A stretch of 64,000 nt of DNA from Pycnopodia helianthoides (taxonomy: Eukaryota; Echinodermata; Asteroidea; Forcipulatida; Asteriidae): contig CM063247.1 of the NCBI GenBank assembly GCA_032158295.1, positions 8,746,675-8,810,674 on the forward strand, read 5' to 3'. The notes beneath the pieces were generated by a model that was not told the DNA's origin, searched no databases, and saw only the letters and a list, made by a program, of their open reading frames with translations. Below, piece after piece: positions 54,421 to 64,000 of the stretch. The translations under genes and the position numbers were made by a program. The first letter of the stretch is position 1; the number at the start of each line of letters is the position of its first letter.

Positions 54421-56334
54421 ACCCAACAGCTCTCCCCCATTCCAAACGGCTCATCACGATCATCATGGCGATGGTCATCATGATGAAGCACTAGAAATCC
54501 TGATCTCCTTATTGGAGGAACAAGTCACAGACAAACAAGGACCAAGTTAAACCTCAAACCGAAATTTTGTTTTAATTACTTCACTCATTAGTATAAAACA
54601 AAATCGGGCTTACGTCTAATCCAACTTCATAATCATCGAGAAACATACTGCAAAAGTTGTATGGCCACAGGCTTACAGTTGACAAGTTGTGATTTATTCC
54701 ATATTGTAATTGATTTTTTACCGTTTAAATCATACCTAGACCCTCTAAATAGCGGTTGGCTCGACCAAAATTGGAAATAGCTTACATGAGCCTTTTTTTT
54801 AAATAGGGAAACAAAAAAGAAATTATTACTCAGCTTTTTCCTTGGTATTTGTACACATGTGCAGATACTTTTAGTATGATGAAGCAGCAGATTGGTTGTT
54901 GATTCATTATTCTCTGTTCTCAGCTATAGCTCTCTCTCTATCTCTCTCTTTACCCTTTGTGCTCACATCTATAAAGAATGGATCAGGTGCCTTTTCGTGT
55001 ATGCAAATTTAGAGTAACAGCTTACATTTTCTTTACATTCACTGATAAAGGAAAAATTATAATGATAATACACAGTTCTCATATCACACTTTAGGTTGTG
55101 TCAAAGTGCTAAATTTTTGGATAAAAGTTCACTCTCTAAAATCATTTAGTTTTCACCAAAAACGTGTGATGCTTTTAAAACAAATTCCAGCAGTCCGGCT
55201 ATCTACAGGGACATTGGCATTCGATCAGTAAGTTTCATGGTCTAGATATTCGCGGATTAAAAATCTCATAGGGCGAAATAGGTTTGCAATAGGTGGCCCT
55301 ATTTATGGGACTAGGCTAAGGTTAGCCCACCTTGTTGGGCTGTATGGCTCTCTTTTAACATCGGTCTTATAACACTCACCATTACAGCCCACCATCTATA
55401 CCTATCTTAAAATGCAAAAAGTGTAGTATATCGCCACTTCAGCCGATTTTGATTGCAAATTTCTCCCATTTCTAAACATCCTATGTTATTATTAAAACCT
55501 ACTCATATTATTCCTTACATTTCCAGAATTACTATGATTCTGATACATGACAGGGCTTACCAAATGATTCCTTTGTCCAGATGTGATGATTTGAAAATGG
55601 CACAAAAAACGTGTACAAAAATTACGTTCAAGTTCGTCGTGACCCGGGGGCCGCCATGCTAACAAGGGTTCTCTGCCTGCTGATCGTGAGAAGTCAGGGC
55701 ACCCGGCTGATCTGGCCGTGCGTATGTATGTGTGGCAAGCAAAGATCGCAACCGATGTTAAAAGAGAGCCATATTCGTCACTGTACCCCTGCAGTTTGAG
55801 CCTTAAAAAGTGTGATTAACAAATGAAAACCGTTCAAAGAAGTTCCAGTGGTTTCATGGTAGCGTATTTTGACAGGAAGAAAATTAAAAAGCAACAATTA
55901 CCGTAAAAATCCGGATGTTCTTGGTGAAGTTAGAATTCGGTGTCATACGGTCCTAAAACAAGATGGCGTCTTCAAAATCGGCCATCCTCATTCATTCATT
56001 GTCATTCATTCATTCATTGTTAGTTCTCTATGATTGTACTGTCGTGGCGCGCAGCCACCTGGTTTACGAATGGAAATCCTTTTCATGTGAGAGGACGAAC
56101 ACAGCTGCCTCATCAAGAACTTACGTAACACAATGGCTGCATGATGGGTCAGAGCCATTGATCTCCAGTATAATGTAGATCAATGGTCAGAGCCTACGGC
56201 AGCAGCGCTCCGCTGGTACGCTTAAGTAACGGTTGGTATTACTTCAGTATCGCAAACCGTTATTGAAGATTGTAGACGACAGGGTTCCAGGCAGCCGCAC
56301 CGCTCAGCTCGCAAGAGTTCCTATATAGCCTGCC
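54421..56334. other. Unassigned region
   Basis: A TC-rich run lies at about 54935-54950, and 54826-54975 resembles 36695-36835. 55240-55460 shows GGCCCTATTTATGGG-type sequence without a known match. The inverted repeat CCATTGATCT/AGATCAATGG (56155-56164 and 56177-56186, 12-nt loop) is flanked by two copies of GTCAGAGCC. No gene is established apart from the weak frame at 55963. Confidence 0.4.
55963..56178 (+). CDS. Short frame with good start context, doubtful gene
   Basis: 71 codons starting in AAGATGGCGTC, a context common at animal transcription/translation starts (YY1-like AAGATGG). The protein starts MASSKSAILIHSLSFIHSLL, encoded partly by an ATTC microsatellite; no family is recognised. 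It could be the first exon of an unseen gene or chance. Confidence 0.2.
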   Translation: MASSKSAILIHSLSFIHSLLVLYDCTVVARSHLVYEWKSFSCERTNTAASSRTYVTQWLHDGSEPLISSIM

Positions 56335-56501
56335 CGATATGGGGTAGAGGGTCCCCCCAATGTTCCCATAATATAACAAACACTATTTTCCTCTTGTAGA
56401 ACTACCCCCCCCCTAAAATCCTCAAAAGAATTCCTGAGATTCCAAGCACACAATGAAGACACAATAGGAGGGGGGGGGGGGTTTCCCTTTGCCCCATATC
56501 G
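56335..56501. mobile_element. Small inverted-repeat element (~167 bp)
   Basis: CGATATGGGG at 56335-56344 is the complement of CCCCATATCG at 56492-56501, and the similarity continues inward (GTAGAGGGTCCCCCC against GGGGGTTTCCCTTTG). The interior has a C-run (about 56403-56412) and a G-run (about 56469-56481) that would also pair. A probable foldback/MITE; target duplication not clear. Confidence 0.5.
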
Positions 56502-57032
56502 AGCACCAATTGTTCCTATAACATGTTTACCCAGGGGCCAATTTGACAGCGGCTTACCGTTTACCTAATTTAGTGAAACAAAAAACATCAAATTATCACG
56601 TAATTAACGAAAAATGGTGGAGAAAAAACGCGGTCAACGAGAACCCCCCCCCCAGAACTCTTCCTATAGGTTCATTAAAAGCCTTTGAATCCAATTTTAG
56701 AATTAGTAGCTTGACATTTGAGACTCTATTACGTCGATAAAAACTGTGGTATAACTTACGAAGATTGCACTAAGATTTTGTGAGTCGAGTGTGTACACGA
56801 CGTACACACGCACATCATATCGCGTGCGACCACTCGAAATAACCTCGCACTCACGGAATCTGTGCTCACTGATATACACGACCAACACAAAAATAGATAT
56901 TCCCCTAGTTAGCTGGGTACGAGGAAACATGACATGAACCTTTTTGAGAATCTTTCCAACTTTTATCGGGGGTGTGAGGGCAGCATTCAAGAAAAAATAG
57001 GGAAACCCAATATAGGGAGACCGCCAACATAG
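56502..57032. other. Unassigned region
   Basis: Another C-run at about 56644-56653. Short frames at 56543-56740 and on the minus strand at 56703-56990 show no domain. Confidence 0.35.
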
Positions 57033-57105
57033 GGCTAGATAGCTCAGTTGGTAGAGCGCCGGTACGTTAATCCGGAGGTCGTTGGTTCAAATCCCGCTCT
57101 AGACA
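57033..57105 (+). tRNA. tRNA-like sequence (SINE head or tRNA pseudogene, anticodon GTT)
   Basis: A full cloverleaf can be drawn: D stem GCTC/GAGC, anticodon stem CCGG/CCGG with GTT at positions 34-36, T loop TTCAAAT, A box TAGCTCAGTTGG and B box GGTTCAAATCC (57084-57094). Against function: position 33 is C instead of the nearly invariant U, base 31/39 is T-T, the T stem has a mismatch (51/63) and the acceptor stem one (2/71). It is followed by ATTTTATTTTTGTTCAACCC, a SINE-like tail. Best read as a tRNA-derived SINE head. Confidence 0.6.
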
Positions 57106-57741
57106 TTTTATTTTTGTTCAACCCCAAACCATTTGAAATTAACCCAGTCAGTTTCCCTTGTGGTTCATTAGGCTACTTGACAAAATAAAAAAAACTCTTT
57201 TCGTGAAATTCTTTTACTCATTTTCTCAAAAACTACAGCACCTCAGCCAGTAGGCTAATATTTCAAGGGAAGCTTTCTACCATCATTAACTTTAAACCAT
57301 GTAAGCTTAATGTAAATCTGTGAGTATAGAGACCCTTTAAAACAAATTCCAAATTATATGTTGCTCAATGAGTGACAGCGGGTGAGGTTCTCGACCGTTA
57401 TGATACAAACCAGCGCCCTCTGGGTACGAGGTTTACGCCGTGTCTCATCACCAGGATGGAAGATAGATGAGCTATCTCCGCTCGGTCTTGATTCATTGTT
57501 CGTTTTGAGTGTAGACAGACTCCTGTATTACGTCCCGAAGTTACCGCCTAAGTTGTCTCTCAGGTAACTTGAAGAAGGGGTCATTAAGTTCAGAGCATGC
57601 CCCTCGAAGAGGACGTCACCCCCTTCGCCCTTCATGAATGACAGTTAATAACGGCAATTCCAAAGTGATCGCTGCGCTTCACACTGCAAACACATGTTGT
57701 TATAGCCCTGGGCTCGGTTACGCAAAGAGCTAAGAATGATC
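57106..57741. other. SINE tail, partial MITE and unassigned DNA
   Basis: 57170-57345 (TTTCTCAAAAACTACAGC, TATTTCAAGGGAAGC, AATGTAAATCTGTGA, CCCTTTAAAA) is a 5'-truncated relative of the TTAA-type MITE family seen at 57742-58106 and 63620-64000. 57375-57625 is GC-richer with nothing recognised. Confidence 0.5.
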
Positions 57742-58106
57742 TTAAAGGTATTATACAGGATTGGTAGAGCTGACAAAACAGTCGCAAACAAAGTTCATGT
57801 TTTGTGTGATTAACCATATACATGAAATAACAAACCTGTGAAAATTTGAGCTCAAATTGGTCATCGAAGTCACGAGAAAAAAGTGAAAAGAGACCTTATG
57901 TGTTTTCTGTTTTTCAAACAGTCGAGTTTATTATCGCGCGCGATAAAAACTATTGTTTTATTCATTTCTCAGAAACGATAGCATTTCAGGCAGAAATATT
58001 TAAATGAACACTTTCTACCCTTTCTTACTTTAAATCATGTAAGTTATGTGTGAATCTGTGAACATTTGTGTTTTTCGATCTTACCAATAGTGTACAGGGC
58101 CTTTAA
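57742..58106. mobile_element. MITE (TTAA type), copy 2
   Basis: About 365 bp between TTAA (57742-57745) and TTAA (58103-58106). It is the reverse complement of the copy inside gypsy element 1 (40011-40370), including the central ATCGCGCGCGAT. Ends AAAGGTATTATACAGGATTGG and CCAATAGTGTACAGGGCCTT are imperfect inverted repeats. Confidence 0.87.
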
Positions 58107-59079
58107 GTGCGAATCAAAATATCATCACTGCTAAGCAAAGTGTAATGTCACAATACAAATCACGATGGTAGTACTGACAACTCATCTTAACATGGATCTT
58201 TTACTGCGTTGTGAATTCAATTGTTTTTACCCTCTTTTACCTGTTTTGTAGGAAAACTGATAAACGAAGTGAACATTAATTTTGAGATTATGACAATAAA
58301 AACGTAAGTCTTCATATTGATAATTGGGATTAGTAAGGACGTCGACATCAGGAGAGCCAATCAGGACAGCTGATTATGATGACGTATCCGCCAGAGACAT
58401 TATGGGTTTACTCTGCCACCAATGACAAACAGAATGACATTTTCTTGACCCTGTGGTTCACCCTTGACCCTTTGGTTTACCTTTGACCCTGTGGTTCACC
58501 GGGCATCGACCGATCGTATTTCATGTACGCGTCACTTCAAAATGCGATCACAAGCGATTAACTATACAGCCGCGAGCACTGTATAGCATTCTCGCTAAAA
58601 TGGTGTCGTAAGAAATGATAATTAAAAAATATGAAACATTGTTTGTAAAGATTGAACAAACTAATGAACGATTTTCAGTCTCTTAAAAAAAACTTTGTAA
58701 TAGTCTCGTGTCCTTTTCCATCTTAACCCTGTGAGAATATGCACAGAATCCAAGACAAAAATGTCTACCATTTTTTGGTGAGTACTTTTTCGAAAGTGTG
58801 ACATTTTTTTCGGTGTGATTCACATTTTCCCAGATTAGTGATTTTTTTTATTGAAAATCTAGTGGATTGGAATGAATTGACTCTTCCCAAAAATCCGTGT
58901 AAATTTTATACATTAAATTCTAGTCTTAATTGGCGACGTTCATTTTGTTTAAAATTCATTCAAGATGAAGTGTTTCTCTCCTGCCCTTGTTCTTTCTATA
59001 TATTTTTTCTTAAATAAATAAATAAATACATTAAAAGAAAAGAAACAATAGTTTTTACCCCATTCAAAAACAACCACAG
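58107..59079. other. Unassigned region with a 19-bp triplicate
   Basis: 58444-58500 is three tandem copies of CTTGACCCTGTGGTTCACC (19 bp) with few changes. A TAAA run occurs near 59013-59027. No gene seen. Confidence 0.5.
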
Positions 59080-59860
59080 TGACCTGGGGGTTGTTAACTT
59101 CCTACTTGAGGTATTTTGGATGACATAGGCCCTGAAATAAATGGTCCAATTTGCTGAGAGGTGCAGGGACATTTTTCAAGATTGATGCTGGATGTTTTGA
59201 AATTTACTCCGGTGTATGGGTGTTTTTACTTGGAGGGAGAATAACTCGACGGGCCCAGGGACTCCCCCATATAAAATTGAGCAGAGAATAAATGTTCAAG
59301 AGTCAATTAATAATTTTCTCTTTACTGTTAAAAGTTGTGCGACTTCTAAGTATTTTTCTTGTATTTTTTATTATTAAGCTTTTTGCACTGTATGCTATGG
59401 GTGCACCCCACCAAAATAATAGGAGAAAACAGAGCGTCGGCCCCATTCATTTCAAAATATTCTATATTAGACAGATTTGAGAGCCCCAGAAAGTGTTTCA
59501 GTGTAAAAAAATGTTGCCCAATTGTGACATAGGGGTTGTTGACTTCCAGCTGGAGGTATTTTGGATGACATAGGCCCTGAAATAAAAGGTCCTATTTGCT
59601 GAGAGGTGTAGGGACATTTTTCAAGATTGATGCTCGGACGTTTTGAAAATTACACCTGTGTAGGGGTGTTTTTACTTGGAGGGAGAATAACTCGACGGGC
59701 CCAGGGACTCCTCATATAAAATTGAGCAGATAATAAAAGTTCAAGAGTCAATTAATAGTTTCCTTTTTAAGTTAAAAGCTGTGAGACTTTAAAGTATTTT
59801 TCGTGTATTTTTGAATATTTAGCATTTTGCACTGTGTGCTATGGGAGATTATTTGGTGGG
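59080..59860. repeat. Direct duplication, ~340 bp blocks 446 bp apart
   Basis: 59085-59415 and 59531-59860 share long stretches (GAGGTATTTTGGATGACATA, TACTTGGAGGGAGAATAACT, GACGGGCCCAGGGACTCC), separated by about 105 bp of unrelated sequence. No convincing frame. Confidence 0.85.
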
Positions 59861-60370
59861 GTGCACCCCTAGATATGGGAGTTTATTGGGAGCGCCCTCA
59901 TTGTACGAAGCGGCCATGACTGAAAGCGCCACCGTTCGACAACAAAATAACTGTTCGTCGGTTGACAATGCGGGCTATAGATTTTACCAAGACTGGCAGT
60001 ACTTATCGTCACACATGATGACCACCTAGGTTACCAGGTTATATTCTGTGCTGCTAATAATTATACAAGGCAAGAGTCTCCCTTTGTACCTTTAACTACC
60101 GACACATATCTGGAGTATCGGATGGTGAGACGCTAGTTCATTGGTTTTCTAGATGTTAGTTTTCAACTATGTTTTAGACCCAATTCGAGGATTGATAAGG
60201 AATACTCTTATTCTAGACATTTTGTTTTATGTAAAGACAATGAGGCTATCATTTTCGGTTGAACTCAGAACTCGTGGGGTGCTCTTAATCTAATCCTTTC
60301 GTGTCGTTTCCATATTTATAAGATGAAGATGAATGACGGAAGGATATCCCTTGCACTAGTAAAAATAGAT
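59861..60370. other. Unassigned region
   Basis: A 62-codon frame (59841-60029) has no recognisable features. Nothing else is seen. Confidence 0.35.
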
Positions 60371-60748
60371 TTTAAAGACACTGGACACATTTGGTAATTG
60401 TCAAAGACCAGTCTTCTCACTTGGTGTATCTCAACATGCACAAAATAACAAACCTGTGAAAATTTGAACTCAATTGGTCGTCGAAGTTGCGAGATAATAA
60501 TGGAAGAAAAAAACACCCTTGTCACACGAAGTTGTGTGCTTTCAGATGCTTGATTTCGAGACCTCACGCGTGAGGTCTTAAAATCAGTTCAAATAATTAC
60601 TTCTTTCTCAAAAAGTACGTTACTTAAGAGGGAGCCGTTTCTCACAATATGTTATACTATCAACAGCTCTCCATTGCTCGTTTACCAAGTAACTTTGTAT
60701 GCTAAAAGTTACTTTGAGTAATTACCAATAGTGTCCAGTGCCTTTAAA
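60371..60748. mobile_element. MITE (TTAA type), longer subfamily
   Basis: Terminal inverted repeats of 29 nt, TTTAAAGACACTGGACA... and the complement of ...TGTCCAGTGCCTTTAAA, match at 26 of 29 positions. TTAA lies within both ends. The interior has the palindrome-like GACCTCACGCGTGAGGTC and shares AATAACAAACCTGTGAAAAT with the 57742 copy, so the subfamilies are related. I recognise it as a very common echinoderm (sea star) repeat, from memory. Confidence 0.9.
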
Positions 60749-61797
60749 CGCTATAATATCTTAGAAAAGTACATCTCTGTAATAAATGATTCCACTGTGA
60801 AATTCGCAAAATGGGACTCCTTTAAATTAACGTGTCAAGGCTAATTTTGTACTTTCTAAAGTTTTGTATCGGTCAGGATATTTTTTGTTTTATTGCCATG
60901 GTTTTTTAATAAGAAGTTTTGTATTTTAAACTAAGAAGTTGTTTTAAAAAAATCCTCAAGGAAACAAAATTCGGGGTAGGTGCCAGGTGGAATCGAAAAC
61001 TTGCTGTTGTTTTGATGACTATGTAAATTTCAATAGTTTCCCCAGCAGGTTCTAAAAATAGAGACAATAAGACAACAGATAAGTGATAAAGGTACACACT
61101 GTATTGCGATTTGACAGCCCATTTTCAAAAAAACACTCGTCAACACCAAACATTTTAAGAAACAAAATATATGATTTTTATTGTAAATAAAAAGATAACA
61201 AATAAATAAAAACTTCCAAAGAACTTTCCGATTGATACTGTAGGAGGATTTTGTAGTTCACACTGTATTTTTCGTTTGGCCTTATTTTTCGTTATGGGAT
61301 CGAGACAGTTTTACACAATTTTTGTTTACGACTTATGAAACACGTTTGAAAAGTAATGAATACGCATTGTAGTTGAAGGTCGTTAAAAAAAAAACGCGCA
61401 ATAAATATCCCTAAGTTTTAGGAGAATTAACTTCGAAATTATTGCTTTTTTAATGGTTTTGTTGCTATAAAAAGCAATGTTAACAGCTTTTTTAAGAACC
61501 TTAATTTTTTTACAATATAGCTTTGGCCACATCTTTTTCAGTATAAAAAATAGTTCTAAAAATATTTATATTAAAAAAGGCGTAGGTGAAGATGATGAAT
61601 CCACCGACTGCCATTATTAACCGTAAACGATTCAATGTTAGTATCGTATTTGATTAAGAACCTAAATGAAATAGTTTTGGCCATATTAGATAGGTAAACA
61701 AAGACTGCAAATTACACACTCTTCCCCTAGTTGATACCATTGCAGTTGTTTGCGAGTTATTATTTAAATTGTTCATGCTTAATTTCATCCACTGCGG
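60749..61797. other. Unassigned; possible 3' UTR of the ZIP gene
   Basis: AT-rich. Minus-strand AATAAA words (plus-strand TTTATT, for example about 61175-61180) lie some 600 nt beyond the ZIP stop and could serve polyadenylation, but such words are frequent here. Confidence 0.35.
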
Positions 61798-62727
61798 TTA
61801 TGATTTTTGGCAAGTCGCAGGAGCAATATCCAGGAATGTTTTGAATGCGAGAGTTCCTGTTGCAATCGCTGGCAGAACACTGCCAAGCATGGCCTGTAAG
61901 TTCACCAAGTTTGTAGCGATGATCTCGAAGACGAGCGCCATGAAGATCCCGACAGGCGATGCAGCCGTGTAGCACAAGACGCTACGGTTAAGTCCTTCCT
62001 CACCCATCTGGCTCCGTTGTGCGTACTGGACTCCCAGACTGAATGCGAAGACACACTTGTGGATGGCAACAGCTACGGTGACCTCAAGTGCCTGGGTCGG
62101 TGGTTGAGGCTCGAGTCCAACAGTAAGACCGTCAAATATGCAATGGACAGATAAGATCAGAAGCAAAGCGATGACACTGGGTTCCAGCGATCGTGATTTC
62201 TGTACATTTTCAGGGGGATCTTCGGTCTTGGTGATGTAAGAACTAGAACTTGCTCTCAATGATGAGTGACGTCGGAGACGGTTCAACGGGGTATCGTGAA
62301 CAAACCGTCGCTCAGTCTCACCTTCAATTGATGTCGGTTGGACTTCGGTGTCTATAGTTGGGGAAAGTTTGGGCAGGACGATGGTCCTCTGACGATAGGC
62401 GTAAAGCCTAGAGTCTGTTGGTGGCAATTTGTCGGTGTTGTTGTTGTTGTCAATGTTAGTACTCCCCAGCTCCTTATTCATGCTTGTAACCAGTCTTCGA
62501 AAATCCGGGAAAAGGTCCAATAAGCAGGTGGCTAGGAACACTCCGCCAGCGAAGCAGTTCATGCCGGTCAGAACTTGCTGAAGACGGTGCAGGTCGAGGG
62601 AGTTATCGAGTCCACGGTGGAGGTAGGTTATCAGCTTTCCAGGAAGCCAGCCGCACATGAAGACGAGGAAGAGCAGCGCCAAGACTGCCGCAAATCTCGC
62701 CACCGTCCCGTGCAACAGGTTCAACAT
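61798..62727 (-). CDS. ZIP-family (SLC39A1/2/3-like) divalent metal transporter, possibly truncated
   Basis: A single 309-codon frame; an in-frame TAA four codons upstream supports ATG at 62725-62727. Family hallmarks: helix 2 CFAGGVFLATCLLDLFPD (residues 58-75), helix 4 VHCIFDGLTVGLEP with H195 and D199 (family usually His-x3-Glu), helix 5 AIHKCVFAFSLG with H223, helix 6 SPVGIFMALVFEIIA and helix 7 AIATGTLAFKTFLDIAP. ZIP proteins import zinc or iron across the plasma or organelle membrane through helices 4 and 5. Odd points: the loop after helix 2 (76-184) contains no hydrophobic third helix, only an Asn run and basic/Ser-rich sequence, and the protein stops right after helix 7, so helix 8 is absent. 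It may be a reduced paralogue, a gene with a missed terminal exon, or a retrocopy. No intron is visible. Confidence 0.85.
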   Translation of the reverse strand: MLNLLHGTVARFAAVLALLFLVFMCGWLPGKLITYLHRGLDNSLDLHRLQQVLTGMNCFAGGVFLATCLLDLFPDFRRLVTSMNKELGSTNIDNNNNTDKLPPTDSRLYAYRQRTIVLPKLSPTIDTEVQPTSIEGETERRFVHDTPLNRLRRHSSLRASSSSYITKTEDPPENVQKSRSLEPSVIALLLILSVHCIFDGLTVGLEPQPPTQALEVTVAVAIHKCVFAFSLGVQYAQRSQMGEEGLNRSVLCYTAASPVGIFMALVFEIIATNLVNLQAMLGSVLPAIATGTLAFKTFLDIAPATCQKS

Positions 62728-63619
62728 GATGACCGTTTAATGGGTTGAATTCCTCCTTCAATGACGATATGGACCACTGTTGCTCAAAATACGAACATCA
62801 TTAGAACAGTATCACCAGCGAGATTTTACGGAAAAGCCTCCCAGTGCTTCTCTCAATCTTCACACCGTTTTGCGTTGTGACGGTCTACGGCGCAGAAGTG
62901 ACCGCATACGGCATATACCACCACAGACGACACGGTGTACGACTGGGAGCGCCTTAATTGTAGAGTGACCACAATCGTCTTCAGAAAACTTCCTTTTATA
63001 CGCGCTATAAAAAGAAAGGCTTCCCCCGTATAACAGCATTTGAATTACAAAAGCGCTTCAACGGAAATCCTTTGGTGTGCCATGTCGATTACGTAATTGC
63101 TTTACACTGGAGGGGCTCGTTGGGGGGCTTGTCCTTAAAGATGTCCCTGAATGGGTGCACGCGCCGAGCGAGTGATTGCCAGTCAGTATAATACGGAGAT
63201 GTTGAAAGAAGCTCATGGCGAGAGAATTAACGAAGTTATTAAAAGGGCGTTGCCCGCATGCCTTTATCTCTGTTCAAACATTGGTTATAACGCTGCACCT
63301 TAATTGACTTGGGGACAAACTGCTGAAATAGGCAATCTAGAGCGAGTACTGTTTATATGGAATGCAATCTTTGGAACAGATTAATGAAGGTTCCGCTTCC
63401 TGTTCCATTTTTATGCTGGAGGCTGTCATCGTCCCCCCAAATTCCCCATGGCACAATACAGTATTTTGCAGGAATGTACAAACAATCAAAACATAAAATA
63501 CAAAACAATGAAACCCCATACATTTTCAACAGCTAGATTTATAGAGTTATGGTTAGGGTAATTGCTGTGTATATAGACTTATTAAGTCACATAGTATATT
63601 TCATCGAAATTGTGGCCTC
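62728..63619 (-). other. Upstream region of the ZIP gene
   Basis: GC-richer than the surroundings between 62750 and 63200. Contains a candidate TATA box (next entry). No other gene is recognised; the short frames here look incidental. Confidence 0.4.
62992..63000 (-). promoter_or_regulatory. Candidate TATA box for the ZIP gene
   Basis: Minus strand TATAAAAGG, about 265 bp upstream of the ATG, would place a start site near 62965-62970. A second TATAAAAAG is present on the plus strand at about 63006-63014, so direction is not certain. Confidence 0.35.
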
Positions 63620-64000
63620 TTAAAGGAACATTACAGAATTGGTTTTTGCTAACAAAACAGTTGCTGGCAGTGTAAGCACTTTCAGTAATCCACCATATAC
63701 ATAAACTGACAAACCTGTAGAAGTTTGAGATCGATCGGCCATCTGGGTCACGAGAAAATAGTGAAAACCCGATTACACATTTGCAATTGCATGATATCAT
63801 ATAGATTCAAAAAATAAATAAAACGCTCACTGAGCGATAAACTCCAATCAGAAAATTAGTTTATTCGTTTCTCATCAAATATGGCATTTCAGACAGAAAT
63901 ATTTCAAGGGATGTTTTCTACTATCATCATTATTAGACCGTGTAATTTTTATGTAAATCTGTGATCAAAAAGTATATTTTACAAGTTTTCTTCTTACCAA
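63620..64000. mobile_element. MITE (TTAA type), copy cut by the window end
   Basis: Starts TTAAAGGAACATTACAGAATTGG and shares ACAAACCTGTAGAAGTTTGAG, GGTCACGAGAAAATAGTGAAAA, CATTTCAGACAGAAATATTTC and AATGTAAATCTGTGA-like words with the copy at 57742-58106, in the same orientation, with considerable divergence. The right end lies beyond the window. Confidence 0.8.

Noticed and set aside
57033..57105. Functional tRNA-Asn gene
   Set aside because: C at position 33, mismatches in the anticodon, T and acceptor stems, and a SINE-like tail make a working tRNA improbable.
57411..57421. CTCF-like GCGCCCTCTGG site
   Set aside because: Only the short core matches and the word is frequent in animal repeats; no support for binding.

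Overview
This window looks like non-coding and repeat-rich DNA from an animal nuclear genome. The bases are AT-rich, genes are sparse, and retroelements are of metazoan type (Ty3/gypsy, non-LTR and Penelope-like). There are tRNA-derived SINEs, TTAA-flanked MITEs and several long tandem arrays. The MITE family whose ends read TTTAAAGACACTGGACA and the SINE beginning GTGTCATGGCCAAGC are ones I associate with echinoderms, most likely a sea star. That assignment is an inference from memory and was not searched.

Layout. 1-535 is a GC-rich minisatellite. 1083-14905 is one satellite (unit about 575 bp, about 20 copies) split by a young 5'-truncated LINE (2458-5292) with an intact reverse-transcriptase frame and a 5-bp target duplication. 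16779-17745 holds a small hAT-like MITE and a 198-bp tandem repeat. 20108-24845 is a second array (unit about 475 bp) whose minus strand carries an exon-like 204-nt block, open and in symmetric phase in three copies. 25205-26960 contains SINEs. 27303-27480 has a dense cluster of ATTGCAC. 27483-29712 holds unrecognised protein-like fragments. 29957-31841 holds five copies of a ~60-bp core, four of which can form two small hairpins, separated by diverged AT-rich DNA. 31940-36390 is a series of diverged direct repeats with a 108-bp foldback at 34576-34683.

37118-54420 is a retroelement graveyard: a Ty3/gypsy element with both LTRs (RT/RNase H missing with a MITE in their place, and a 48-bp coding minisatellite in the pol tail); a decayed gypsy remnant whose order is protease-integrase-RT (Gmr1-like); an RTE-type LINE broken by another LINE fragment; a third gypsy element scrambled by direct and inverted internal duplications; and a Penelope-like RT fragment.

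54420-64000 is mostly non-coding DNA with MITEs, a tRNA-like SINE head and a 446-bp duplication. It ends with the only convincing cellular gene, a ZIP (SLC39-like) metal transporter on the minus strand (61798-62727) that appears to lack two of the family's usual eight membrane helices.
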